Assembly: GCF_000745005.1 (NCBI RefSeq)
Contig: NZ_JQNB01000001.1
Span: 372,001 to 436,000, forward strand
Length of the DNA stretch: 64,000 nucleotides
DNA from: Luteibacter sp. 9135
GTDB lineage: Bacteria; Pseudomonadota; Gammaproteobacteria; Xanthomonadales; Rhodanobacteraceae
Direction of reading: 5' to 3'
Positions 53,828-61,800 of this stretch are shown here, piece by piece; position 1 is the stretch's first letter, and each line of letters starts with the position of its first letter. The position numbers and the translations under genes are program-made. The notes under the pieces are model-generated. The model was not told the DNA's origin. It did not search any database and worked only from the letters and a program-made list of their open reading frames with translations.

Positions 53828-54655
53828 ATGACCCAGCCCCGCCCCGGCACGCTCCATGTCGTCGCCACCCCCATCGGTCACCGCGACGATATCGCCGCCC
53901 GCGCCATCGAGACGCTGCGGCGGGTGAAGGTCATCGCCGCGGAAGACACCCGGCACACCCGCCCGCTCTTGCAGCACCTCGGCATCGACACGCCACTGGT
54001 GGCCCTGCACGACCACAACGAGCGCACCGCCGTCGACGGCCTCGTCGAACGCATGCGAGCCGGGGACGACGTGGCGCTGGTCTCCGATGCGGGCACGCCC
54101 CTGATCAGCGACCCGGGCTTCCGCCTGGTGCGTGCCGCTCGCGCTGCGGGATTGAGGGTCAGCCCTGTGCCCGGCCCCAGCGCCGTGATCGCCGCGCTGT
54201 CGGTGGCCGGTCTGCCCAGCGACCGCTTCGTTTTCGAGGGGTTTCTGGCAGCCAAGGCCGGCGCCCGGCGGGCGCGCCTCGCCGAGCTTGCCGGTGAGTC
54301 GCGCACGCTCATCTTCTACGAGTCGTCGCATCGCATCCTCGAATCCCTGGAAGACATGCGGGAGGCGTTCGGTGCCGACCGCGAGGCCGTCGTTGCGCGC
54401 GAGCTGACCAAGATGTTCGAAACGGTGCTGGACGGCTCGCTGGCGGCGCTGGTCGAGCGCGTGGCGGCCGACCCGAACCAGCAACGTGGCGAGTTCGTGG
54501 TGATGGTGGCCGGTCGCGAGGCCGGCGAAGACGAGCGCCTGGCCGAGGGACTGCGTGTCTTCGCCATCCTGAAGGACGAACTGCCGCCCGCCCGGGCGGC
54601 CAAGCTCGCCGCCGCCATCACCGGCGCGCCACGCAAGGCGCTCTACGGGACGTAA
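53828..54655 (+). CDS. rsmI: 16S rRNA (cytidine-1402-2'-O) methyltransferase
   Basis: This 275-residue tetrapyrrole-methylase-fold enzyme has GTLHVVATPIGHRDDIAARAIETL, AAEDTRHTRPLLQHLGI, LVSDAGTPLISDPGFRLV, VPGPSAVIAALSVAGLPSDRFVFEGFL and FYESSHRILESL. It methylates the 2'-O of C1402, the same nucleotide that RsmH, encoded about 2 kb away, methylates on N4. ATG 53828 starts the family N-terminus; the longer frame upstream lies in repeat DNA. Confidence 0.96.
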   Translation: MTQPRPGTLHVVATPIGHRDDIAARAIETLRRVKVIAAEDTRHTRPLLQHLGIDTPLVALHDHNERTAVDGLVERMRAGDDVALVSDAGTPLISDPGFRLVRAARAAGLRVSPVPGPSAVIAALSVAGLPSDRFVFEGFLAAKAGARRARLAELAGESRTLIFYESSHRILESLEDMREAFGADREAVVARELTKMFETVLDGSLAALVERVAADPNQQRGEFVVMVAGREAGEDERLAEGLRVFAILKDELPPARAAKLAAAITGAPRKALYGT

Positions 54656-54756
54656 GCCTCGTCCTGCCTCACGCGGGCCTCGCGGGGCGATGGGCTATCA
54701 TCCGGTCGTTTCGGCGCCGCCAGGGGGCCGACGTGCCCATCAAGGACTCACTAGCG

Positions 54757-56559
54757 ATGCGACCGATTCGTGCCTCGATCCTCGGCCTCCTGATCTGCGC
54801 CGGCCTGGCCGGCTGCGTGACCCAGGGCGGCGTCCAGCCACAGGGTGCCGCCCCTTCGGGTGAGGCGACTCAGGCGGCGCAGGCCATGTACATCAAGGGC
54901 CAGTTCGACCAGGCCGCCCAGGCCTACCTCGCCCTGGCCGCGCAGGACGGCGATCGCCGCGATTACTACAAGCTGCTGGCCGCCGAGTCGTACCGCCAGG
55001 AGGGCGCGCTGGATCGGGCCGCCCCCATCGTGGCCGATATCCGTCGCCCGCGACTGGAAGGCGAAGACTCGCTGCGACTGGACGCGCTGCGCGCCGAAAT
55101 CGCCCTGAAAAACAATGATCCGGCCACGGCGCTGTCGCTGACCGGCAAGCCCGCCACCCGCGTATCGCCGCAGGTCGCGCAGCGGCTGGCCGAGCTTCGC
55201 GCGCGTGCGCAGGCCGCGTCGAACGACCCGTGGAGCGCGGCGCAGACCCGGATGGAGCTGGACGGCCAGTTGCGCGGCATCGACCGCGAGCAGAACCGCC
55301 AGCAGATCCTCGCCCTGCTTACGGGCCTGGGCGCGCAGCCGCTGGCCGACCGCAGCGCCGCCCTGTCCGCCAACGACCCCATGAAGCCGTGGGTGGTGGA
55401 AGCGCAGTCGCAACTCGGCAGCGTGTCCCGCTCGCCGGCCGTGCTCGACCAGGCCGTGGGCACGGTCAGCGGCGATAAAGGCGTGCGGGAAGGCTATAAG
55501 GTGCCCGGCAAGGTGGCCCTGCTACTGCCGCTGAGCGGCCCGCTCGCCGGTGCCGGCGCCGCCATCCGGGACGGCTTCTTTACCAACTACGTGGATGCCG
55601 GTCGCACCGGTGCCGCGCGTCCGGAGGTTGCCGTGTACGACTCGGGCAACGACGCCGCGCACGCAGTGGCTGCCTACGACAAGGCCGTGGCCGAGGGCGC
55701 GCGCTTCGTCGTCGGCCCGCTCAACCGTGACGGTGTGTCGGCCATCTTCGCCAAGGGCGCGTTGCCCGCGCCGATGCTCACGCTGAACTATCCCAACGAC
55801 AACAAGAACCTGCCGCCGTCGGGCGCGAACGAGTTCGGCCTGATCCCGGAGACCGAAGGCGCGCAGGTCGCCGACCACATGGCGGACCGTGGCATGAAGA
55901 CGGCTACCGTCATCGTGTCGACGGACGATTTCGCCCGTCGTGCCGGCAACGCCTTCAAGGCCGAGTGGCAAGCACGCGGCGGCACGCTGGCGGCCCAGAT
56001 CACGCTCGACTCCGGCAGCATCGACTTCGCCTCGCAGCTGTCCGAGCCTGTCGGCCAGGACCCCGACACCAGCGGCGTCTTCATCAGCATGAAGCCGCCC
56101 CAGGCACGCCTGCTGATCCCGCAGCTGCGCCTGGCCAAGAACACCCTGCCCGTTTTCGCCACCTCCCATGTCTATGGGGGCAGCGACGATCCGACCGCGG
56201 ATCGCGACCTGGAAGGCGTGGAATTCTGCGACGCGCCGTGGCTGTTCGATGCCCAGCCGGGCCTCGCCCGGCGCAGCGAGCTGAGCAACGCCATTCCGGC
56301 AACGCGCGGCGTCACCGCACGCCTGTTCGCCTTCGGCATGGACGCCTGGGGCCTGGTGCCCTACATCGACTGGATGCGCGGCCACCCGGGCAGCTACCTG
56401 CCGGGCGCGACGGGCCAGCTGGTGGCGGATGAGTTCGGCCGGGTACGGCGCGTACTCATCTGGGCGCGCTTCGCCGACGGCGTGGCCCGTCCGGTCGCGG
56501 GTAGCCTGGAGCTCGAAGCGCCGGCCACGGCCCCCAGCGTGGAAAGCGGCGGGGCCTGA
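54757..56559 (+). CDS. lpoA: Outer-membrane lipoprotein activator of penicillin-binding protein 1A (LpoA)
   Basis: This 600-residue LppC/LpoA-family protein has a lipoprotein signal with lipobox LAGC (Cys20). A TPR-like helical N-terminal domain (~35-235) has ALxAQDGDRRDYYKLLAAESY. The C-terminal domain, from KVALLLPLSGPLAGAGAAIRDGF (~250), has a periplasmic binding-protein fold. In E. coli LpoA crosses the periplasm from the outer membrane and activates PBP1a. The frame opens at a GTG (54733), but ATG 54757 with AAGGA 10 bases upstream gives a proper lipoprotein signal. Confidence 0.93.
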   Translation: MRPIRASILGLLICAGLAGCVTQGGVQPQGAAPSGEATQAAQAMYIKGQFDQAAQAYLALAAQDGDRRDYYKLLAAESYRQEGALDRAAPIVADIRRPRLEGEDSLRLDALRAEIALKNNDPATALSLTGKPATRVSPQVAQRLAELRARAQAASNDPWSAAQTRMELDGQLRGIDREQNRQQILALLTGLGAQPLADRSAALSANDPMKPWVVEAQSQLGSVSRSPAVLDQAVGTVSGDKGVREGYKVPGKVALLLPLSGPLAGAGAAIRDGFFTNYVDAGRTGAARPEVAVYDSGNDAAHAVAAYDKAVAEGARFVVGPLNRDGVSAIFAKGALPAPMLTLNYPNDNKNLPPSGANEFGLIPETEGAQVADHMADRGMKTATVIVSTDDFARRAGNAFKAEWQARGGTLAAQITLDSGSIDFASQLSEPVGQDPDTSGVFISMKPPQARLLIPQLRLAKNTLPVFATSHVYGGSDDPTADRDLEGVEFCDAPWLFDAQPGLARRSELSNAIPATRGVTARLFAFGMDAWGLVPYIDWMRGHPGSYLPGATGQLVADEFGRVRRVLIWARFADGVARPVAGSLELEAPATAPSVESGGA

Positions 56560-56587
56560 TCCCGCCGGCGCGAACCGGGAGGTTCGC

Positions 56588-56962
56588 GTGACCGCACCAA
56601 CGAAGACCGCCACACCGCGCCGCGCCACCGGAGATCGTTTCGAGGGCGCGGCGTTGTCGTTTCTGCGAGCCAGCGGCCTGCGACTGGTGCAGGCCAACTT
56701 CCTCTGCCGCCATGGCGAGATCGACCTGATCATGCGCGAAGGCCCCATCCTGGTCTTCGTCGAGGTGCGCTACCGACGCAATGCCCGCTTCGGCGGCGCC
56801 GCGGCCTCGGTCACCGCCGCCAAGCGCCGCAAGCTGATCAGCGCCGCGCACCTGTGGCTGGGCTGGCATCCGCACGATGCCCATCGTCCCTGTCGTTTCG
56901 ACGTGCTGGCCTTCGAAAGCGATACCGCGGAGTGGATACGCGGCGCGTTCGACGCGGGGTGA
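56588..56962 (+). CDS. yraN: UPF0102 protein YraN, nuclease-like
   Basis: This 124-residue protein has the family pattern RRATGDRFEGAALSFLRASGLRLVQANFLCRHGEIDLIMREGP (N-terminal half), then VFVEVRYRRNARFGGAAASV. GEIDLI and VEVRYR match the acidic and basic residues of a PD-(D/E)xK nuclease core, but activity is not established for the family. The start is GTG 56588, with GGGAGG 5-6 bases upstream. The rsmI-lpoA-yraN order is widely conserved and is transcribed away from rnpB. Confidence 0.92.
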   Translation: MTAPTKTATPRRATGDRFEGAALSFLRASGLRLVQANFLCRHGEIDLIMREGPILVFVEVRYRRNARFGGAAASVTAAKRRKLISAAHLWLGWHPHDAHRPCRFDVLAFESDTAEWIRGAFDAG

Positions 56963-57005
56963 AGGACATAGGGAGGTGGGGACGTGGGGACATCGGTTCG
57001 TCGTT

Positions 57006-57035
57006 GTAGGAGCGCACGCACGTGCGCGAATCCTC
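57006..57035 (+). repeat. GTAG-type REP palindrome
   Basis: GTAGGAGCGCACGCACGTGC followed by GCGAATCCTC. It is paired tail-to-tail with the minus-strand unit at 57157, 121 bases away, between yraN and the HAD gene. Confidence 0.85.
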
Positions 57036-57156
57036 ACGAACGATGCCGTACTCATGCGGGATGCGGGCGGTTTGGGGCGTCTGACGAGCGCACGTCGGAT
57101 GCACGGAAACGCTGGCTCGTTTAGACGTTTGGCTTCATTCGCCTTGGTTCGGTGCT

Positions 57157-57186
57157 GAGGGTTCGCGCACGTGCGTGCGCTCCTAC
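57157..57186 (-). repeat. GTAG-type REP palindrome
   Basis: On the minus strand GTAGGAGCGCACGCACGTGC followed by GCGAACCCTC, the inverted partner of the unit at 57006. A run of nine C lies just beyond (about 57205-57213). The stretch 56963-57248 has no gene. Confidence 0.85.
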
Positions 57187-57248
57187 CCACCCACCCGCGC
57201 CAGATGCCCCCCCCCCGCTGGATGCAAGGTCATGGCGATCCTGGCGGG

Positions 57249-57920
57249 TCAGGTGGCGCGGGAAAACCTCTCGGCGGGCATCGAGGCCAGGTCGCCGATG
57301 GCGTCGATCGTGATATCCGGCGGGGCGGCTTCGAGGTCCGCGCCAGCGGCCGCCGCGTAGTGGCCCTGCCTGACGAAGACGGTCGTGACCTTTTCGCCCA
57401 TGAGCTTCTTCATCGCCACGAGGATGCGCGGCTTGTCGTCGACCATGACGTAATGGTCGGCCGGGTAGCGACGTTGCATGTCGTCGAGCATGTCCTCCTT
57501 GTGCACGTAGATCAGCACGTCGCCGCGGAAGGCGTCCCACAGGCCGGCGCGGCGAATCTTCCGCGGCTGGAACACCGTGTCGCCGTCGGACATGATCACC
57601 GGCCGTCCCATTGTGCGTACATGGTCCACGGCCTCCAGCGCGCCGGTGAAACGACGCTCGTCGAAGGGGTAATCGAGGAGGAAGAAGGCGAGGTCCATGT
57701 ACGGCGTGGCGCCGTCGTTGCCGCGCAGCCGCTGCAGCGTGCCGAGGTAGTCCGCGTAGCCGACCTGGCTGCGGATCTCCTTGTCGATGGCGTTGTAACG
57801 GTCGCGGCCGTCGACACCGACGGCGTGCTCGAGGCGCGCCGCGAGGTCGGCGCCAAAGCGGTCGTTGTCGAGCAGCGTGTTATCGACGTCGAACAGGAAA
57901 ACGAGGGAATCGTGGGGCAC
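57249..57920 (-). CDS. HAD-superfamily phosphohydrolase
   Basis: This 223-residue protein has HAD motif I FDVDNTLLDND (nucleophile Asp11, acid Asp13), motif II VIMSDGD, a lysine in the FQPRKIRRAGLW region, and motif IV YVMVDDKPR. An alpha-helical C1 cap lies in residues ~25-95. It should be a Mg-dependent phosphatase or beta-phosphoglucomutase-like enzyme in the cytoplasm. No substrate is suggested by sequence or neighbours. About 74 bases separate it from the GGDEF/EAL gene upstream on the same strand. Confidence 0.85.
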   Translation of the reverse strand: MPHDSLVFLFDVDNTLLDNDRFGADLAARLEHAVGVDGRDRYNAIDKEIRSQVGYADYLGTLQRLRGNDGATPYMDLAFFLLDYPFDERRFTGALEAVDHVRTMGRPVIMSDGDTVFQPRKIRRAGLWDAFRGDVLIYVHKEDMLDDMQRRYPADHYVMVDDKPRILVAMKKLMGEKVTTVFVRQGHYAAAAGADLEAAPPDITIDAIGDLASMPAERFSRAT

Positions 57921-57994
57921 GGGGCATCCTTAGCGCGGGTACGTCGACCGTTGTACATGGGGCCGGGTCATACCGATGCGAAGCCCCGGATCGA

Positions 57995-60736
57995 TCATGC
58001 CCTGCGCGGCGGCACCAGTGACAGTCGTTTGCCGCCGGCCGCCTTGTTCGGCGCCAGCAGCCGTTCGATCTCGTCGGGCGGCAGCGGTCGCGAATAAAGA
58101 AAGCCCTGCCCTTCCTGGCAACCGGCACGCAGCAGGAATTCGTGCTGTGCCTCGGTCTCGATGCCTTCGGCGATGGTATGCAGGTCGAGGCTGCGCGCGA
58201 TGGCCACCATCGCCTCGGTGATCGCCACATCGTTGCCGTTGTCCGGCAGGCCGGTGACGAACGAACGGTCGATCTTGAGATATGCCACCGCGGGCAGCTT
58301 GAGGTAGGCCAGCGACGAATAGCCGGTACCGAAGTCGTCGATGGCCACGCCCACGCCCAGGTCGTGCAACGACTGCATCGAGCGCTCGGTGTCTTCACCC
58401 AGGCGCAGGATCGCGCTTTCGGTCAATTCCACCAGCAGCCGCTCCGGCGCGATGCCGGCCGTGCACAGCGCCTCGCTAACGGCCGGCAGGAAGTCCGGAT
58501 GACCGAAGGAACTTGCGGACACGTTCACCGCCATGCGCAGCGACGGCATGTGGGCATCGTCCCAACGTTTCAGCTGCGCACACGCGGCACCCAGCACCCA
58601 ATGGTCGATCTGGCGGATCAGGCCCAGGCTTTCCGCGATGGGAATGAACTCGTCCGGCGGCACGTTGCCGCGGTCGGGGTGGCGCCAGCGTATAAGGGCT
58701 TCCACCGCCACGATGCGTCCGGTTTTCATTTCCACGCTGGGCTGGAACACCAGCACGAATTCCTTGCGTGACAGCGCCTGGCGCAGTTCGGAAGCGAGCT
58801 TGAGGCGGCGTCGTGCATCGGCGTGCATCTTCGGCGTGTAGAACCGCAGCGCGTTGCGTTCCTCGGTCTTGGCCACATACATGGCCGCGTCGGCATGCGC
58901 GATCAGTGTGACCGCGTCGTTGCCGTCCAGCGGGTAACCGGCAATGCCGATGCTGGCGCTGACGAACAGCTCGTAGTCGCCCAGGTCGAACGGTCGGGCC
59001 AGCGCGGCAAGGATCGCCTCGGCCACCGTGAGGGCCTCCTCGCGCGAGCGCAGGTCGGCGAGCAGCACGGTGAACTCGTCGCCACCGATGCGCCCGGCAA
59101 CATCGTGCGGCGCGAGCTGGGCGCGGATGCGCTCGGCCACACGCATCAGCAGGGCGTCGCCGGTGGCGTGACTGTAGCTGTCGTTCACCACCTTGAAAGC
59201 ATCCAGGTCGACGAACAGCACGGCGACCGCCCCGCGCTGGTGCGCGGCCCGCGTGATGCCCTCGGCACAGCGCCGTTCGAATTCCGAGCGGGTCACCAGA
59301 CCCGTCAACGGGTCGTGGTTGACCATGTGCTGCAGGCGCTGGCGGTCGGCCTTGCGCGCGGTGATGTCGGACACGACGGCCACGTAGTGCTGCGGGCGCC
59401 CTTCGCTGTCGCGGATGGTGCTGATGCTGAGCATCTCCGGATAGGTGGTGCCGTCGGCGCGCCGGCTCTCCACCTCGCCCAGCCAGTTGTCGCCGGCCGC
59501 GATGTCGTCCCAGAGGCTTTGCGGCAGCGGACGGCCGTCAGGCAGGCTGCGGGTCGCGTCGAAGCGTGTGCGACGCAACGCCTGCAGCGGGATGCCGGTG
59601 AGCTTGGTGTGCGCCGCGTTGGCCGTCGTCACCCGCCGGTCGGCATCGGCGATGATGACGCCCTCGGCGATGCTGGCCAGCGCTTCGGAGGCGATCTTGC
59701 GCTCCTGCTCCATGGCCACCCGGTCGGAAATGTCCCGCACGATAGCCTGCGATACGTGACGCGAGCCCCACACGACGAGGCTGCTCTGGGTCTCCACCGG
59801 CCGCACGCTGCCGTCGCCGTTGCGCAGCGAACCCACGCCGGCATACACCGATCCCTCGACGAACAGGCTGGCCAGCCGGATGCCGATCAGCTCACCCGGC
59901 TGGCAACCGGCCCACGCGGCGGCGCGATGGTTGGCGTCCAGGATGCGCCCCGAGGCCTCGTCCACCATGTAGATCGCATCCGCGGCGCTGTCGAACAGCA
60001 GGCTGTAGCGTTCCTCGGTCCCGCGGATGCTGGCGAGTATCCGCTGGGCCATGCGCAGCCATAGCAGTGACGCCAGCGCCGCCACACCCAGCACGGTGAA
60101 GAACAGCACCCGCCCCAGCCACGAGGCGCCGTTGGCGATATACAGCGAGAAGGCCTTCGCGCGCGGTTCGATGTAGCTGTTGAGCGCACCGATGCGTCGG
60201 TGCTCGTCATCCAGAAGCTGCTGTGACGGCAGACCGCCGCCGTAGGCGTGCTCCAGACGGTTGGCGATCTGGTCGATCTCCGCCAGGCTGCTGTCCACTG
60301 AGCGCCACTGGGCGATGGCTTCGCGGACATAAGGCATGCCGTCGAAGTGACGAAAAATGAAGACCATGCCAGGAATGGCCTCGGGGATGACACCGCCCTG
60401 GGCGAAACCCTCTTCCACGGCCTCCTTGCTGTAACGGCCGCTGGCAATGGCGTCGCGGGAACCGCGGTCGGCCATCAGCACGGCGAAGTTGCGGCGGAAG
60501 TCGGCCAGATCGCCCGGCCGGCCATGCGCGGCATATTCGTCCAGGTCGATCACCGCCTGTTTCTGCGCCTTGGCCCAAAGACTCTCGCCGTTGAGGAAAC
60601 CGGCGAGAGTCACCTGGGTCTGCAGGGCAACCCACGTCAACGCGAGAACGAGGCCCACGACGGCCACGAGCGCATAGGCCAGCGGCCTGAGGCGCCGGGA
60701 CAGCGGTTGGGGGTGAATGGCATCTACACGACGCAT
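57995..60736 (-). CDS. Membrane PAS-PAS-GGDEF-EAL cyclic-di-GMP enzyme
   Basis: This 913-residue protein has two membrane helices (~18-40 and ~206-228) framing a periplasmic helical sensor region. A PAS domain (~240-345) and a second PAS domain (~348-465) follow, then GGDEF (GRIGGDEFTVLLADL, motif 551-555) and EAL (VAVEALIRWRHP, motif 679-681; DDFGTGYSSLAYL at 800-812; KIDRSFV). Both catalytic motifs are intact, so either synthesis or breakdown of cyclic di-GMP, or both, is possible. The inhibitory RxxD site expected five residues before GGDEF reads APHD and is lost. Start: ATG 60736 with GAGGA 4-5 bases upstream. Confidence 0.93.
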   Translation of the reverse strand: MRRVDAIHPQPLSRRLRPLAYALVAVVGLVLALTWVALQTQVTLAGFLNGESLWAKAQKQAVIDLDEYAAHGRPGDLADFRRNFAVLMADRGSRDAIASGRYSKEAVEEGFAQGGVIPEAIPGMVFIFRHFDGMPYVREAIAQWRSVDSSLAEIDQIANRLEHAYGGGLPSQQLLDDEHRRIGALNSYIEPRAKAFSLYIANGASWLGRVLFFTVLGVAALASLLWLRMAQRILASIRGTEERYSLLFDSAADAIYMVDEASGRILDANHRAAAWAGCQPGELIGIRLASLFVEGSVYAGVGSLRNGDGSVRPVETQSSLVVWGSRHVSQAIVRDISDRVAMEQERKIASEALASIAEGVIIADADRRVTTANAAHTKLTGIPLQALRRTRFDATRSLPDGRPLPQSLWDDIAAGDNWLGEVESRRADGTTYPEMLSISTIRDSEGRPQHYVAVVSDITARKADRQRLQHMVNHDPLTGLVTRSEFERRCAEGITRAAHQRGAVAVLFVDLDAFKVVNDSYSHATGDALLMRVAERIRAQLAPHDVAGRIGGDEFTVLLADLRSREEALTVAEAILAALARPFDLGDYELFVSASIGIAGYPLDGNDAVTLIAHADAAMYVAKTEERNALRFYTPKMHADARRRLKLASELRQALSRKEFVLVFQPSVEMKTGRIVAVEALIRWRHPDRGNVPPDEFIPIAESLGLIRQIDHWVLGAACAQLKRWDDAHMPSLRMAVNVSASSFGHPDFLPAVSEALCTAGIAPERLLVELTESAILRLGEDTERSMQSLHDLGVGVAIDDFGTGYSSLAYLKLPAVAYLKIDRSFVTGLPDNGNDVAITEAMVAIARSLDLHTIAEGIETEAQHEFLLRAGCQEGQGFLYSRPLPPDEIERLLAPNKAAGGKRLSLVPPRRA

Positions 60737-60794
60737 CGCTTCCTCGGGTCTCGCACTAACCTGATATTGCGCTATAAGACGCCCAACATGCGAG

Positions 60795-61571
60795 TTACGC
60801 GGCAACCACGTTCGACGTGCGAACCGGGGCCGCCGCATCCATGCAACGGTCGAGCGTGATGCTCATGCCCACGTAACTGCGACTCACACACTCCCTGATG
60901 TGCTCGATCCGGTCCACCGGGGGGTTCGATCCCAGCAGGGTACACACGATCTCGAGCGCTTCCCATGGATGGGTATCGTCATAGGCCGCGTGAAGCTGAA
61001 GCCAACGGAGGCCGGCTTTGCGGCACGAAATCGGCAGACTCGCCGCGTAGGCCTGGCTGTCGTAGATGATCTGCGACCAGTCGCCGGTCGCCCCCTCCAC
61101 GGCGTAGTTGGTGGCGGCAATGCCCGCGGCCAGGGAGTCGTCCCGGCTGACCTCCTCGCACCAGTTGGCCAGGACCTGGCTGCCCTTGGGCGGCTCCGCC
61201 GTCAGGACGTCCTGGCGGGACACGCCGGCGGACTCGGCCCAGTTGAGCCAATACTCGGCGTGGTTCTGTTCCACGCGGATGTTGCGCACCAGCCACCGGC
61301 GGGCCAGGTCGTCGCCCGGACTGCGGCCGTACCGCGTCTTGAGCAGGCTGTGCGACATGTAACCCGGAAACCGCTCGATGACCGGCCACACACCGACCAT
61401 GAAGTTACGTGTGGTCACCGGATCGAGCGTCGCCGTCTTCATCGCTTCCCACATGTCGTGGCGGACGAGTTGTCGCCGGGCATCCTCGCAAGAGGACACC
61501 ATGTCCTGGGTCCAGGTGGGGTAGCTGGCGATATCGGTCTGCGGCCCCGTGAGTTCGAAGCGTGCGTTCAT
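60795..61571 (-). CDS. undA: UndA-like diiron enzyme, probable 1-alkene (1-undecene) synthase
   Basis: This 258-residue heme-oxygenase-like diiron protein matches Pseudomonas UndA (261 residues, from memory) over its whole length. Shared blocks include ASYPTWTQD, RRWLVRNIRVEQNHAEYW, IAATNYAVEGATGDWS and LHAAYDDTHPWEALEIVCTL. The metal ligands are at the same numbers as I recall for UndA: Glu101, His104, Glu159, His194, with Asp198 and His201 completing the second iron site, and Glu66 nearby. UndA cuts medium-chain fatty acids (mainly dodecanoate) by oxidative decarboxylation to a terminal alkene, a volatile. ATG 61571 has GGGAG 8 bases upstream. It is a single gene, 58 bases before the GGDEF/EAL gene on the same strand. 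Product chain length is inferred. Confidence 0.88.
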   Translation of the reverse strand: MNARFELTGPQTDIASYPTWTQDMVSSCEDARRQLVRHDMWEAMKTATLDPVTTRNFMVGVWPVIERFPGYMSHSLLKTRYGRSPGDDLARRWLVRNIRVEQNHAEYWLNWAESAGVSRQDVLTAEPPKGSQVLANWCEEVSRDDSLAAGIAATNYAVEGATGDWSQIIYDSQAYAASLPISCRKAGLRWLQLHAAYDDTHPWEALEIVCTLLGSNPPVDRIEHIRECVSRSYVGMSITLDRCMDAAAPVRTSNVVAA

Positions 61572-61800
61572 AGTGGATCTCCCTAAAGATCTGCTAGCCA
61601 TGGATGGAAGGTCCGGACAGGCCGGGGTTGACCCGCAGCCCGCCCGTGCCGACCCCCTTGCGGGGCCGGACGATCATTAGGGCACAACCCCGGTTGGGCT
61701 TTCCTGCGGGTCGGTGTCTGCCGCTCTGGCCCATCCGTCATGCACACACGGGACGGTTCCCGGTTTATGGTGGGCGCCCTTTCCTTCGTTGGACTCGTCC

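Noticed and set aside
57205..57213. Run of nine C as a possible phase-variable tract
   Set aside because: It lies downstream of the HAD gene stop in intergenic DNA, not in a promoter or coding region, so slippage there would have no clear effect.
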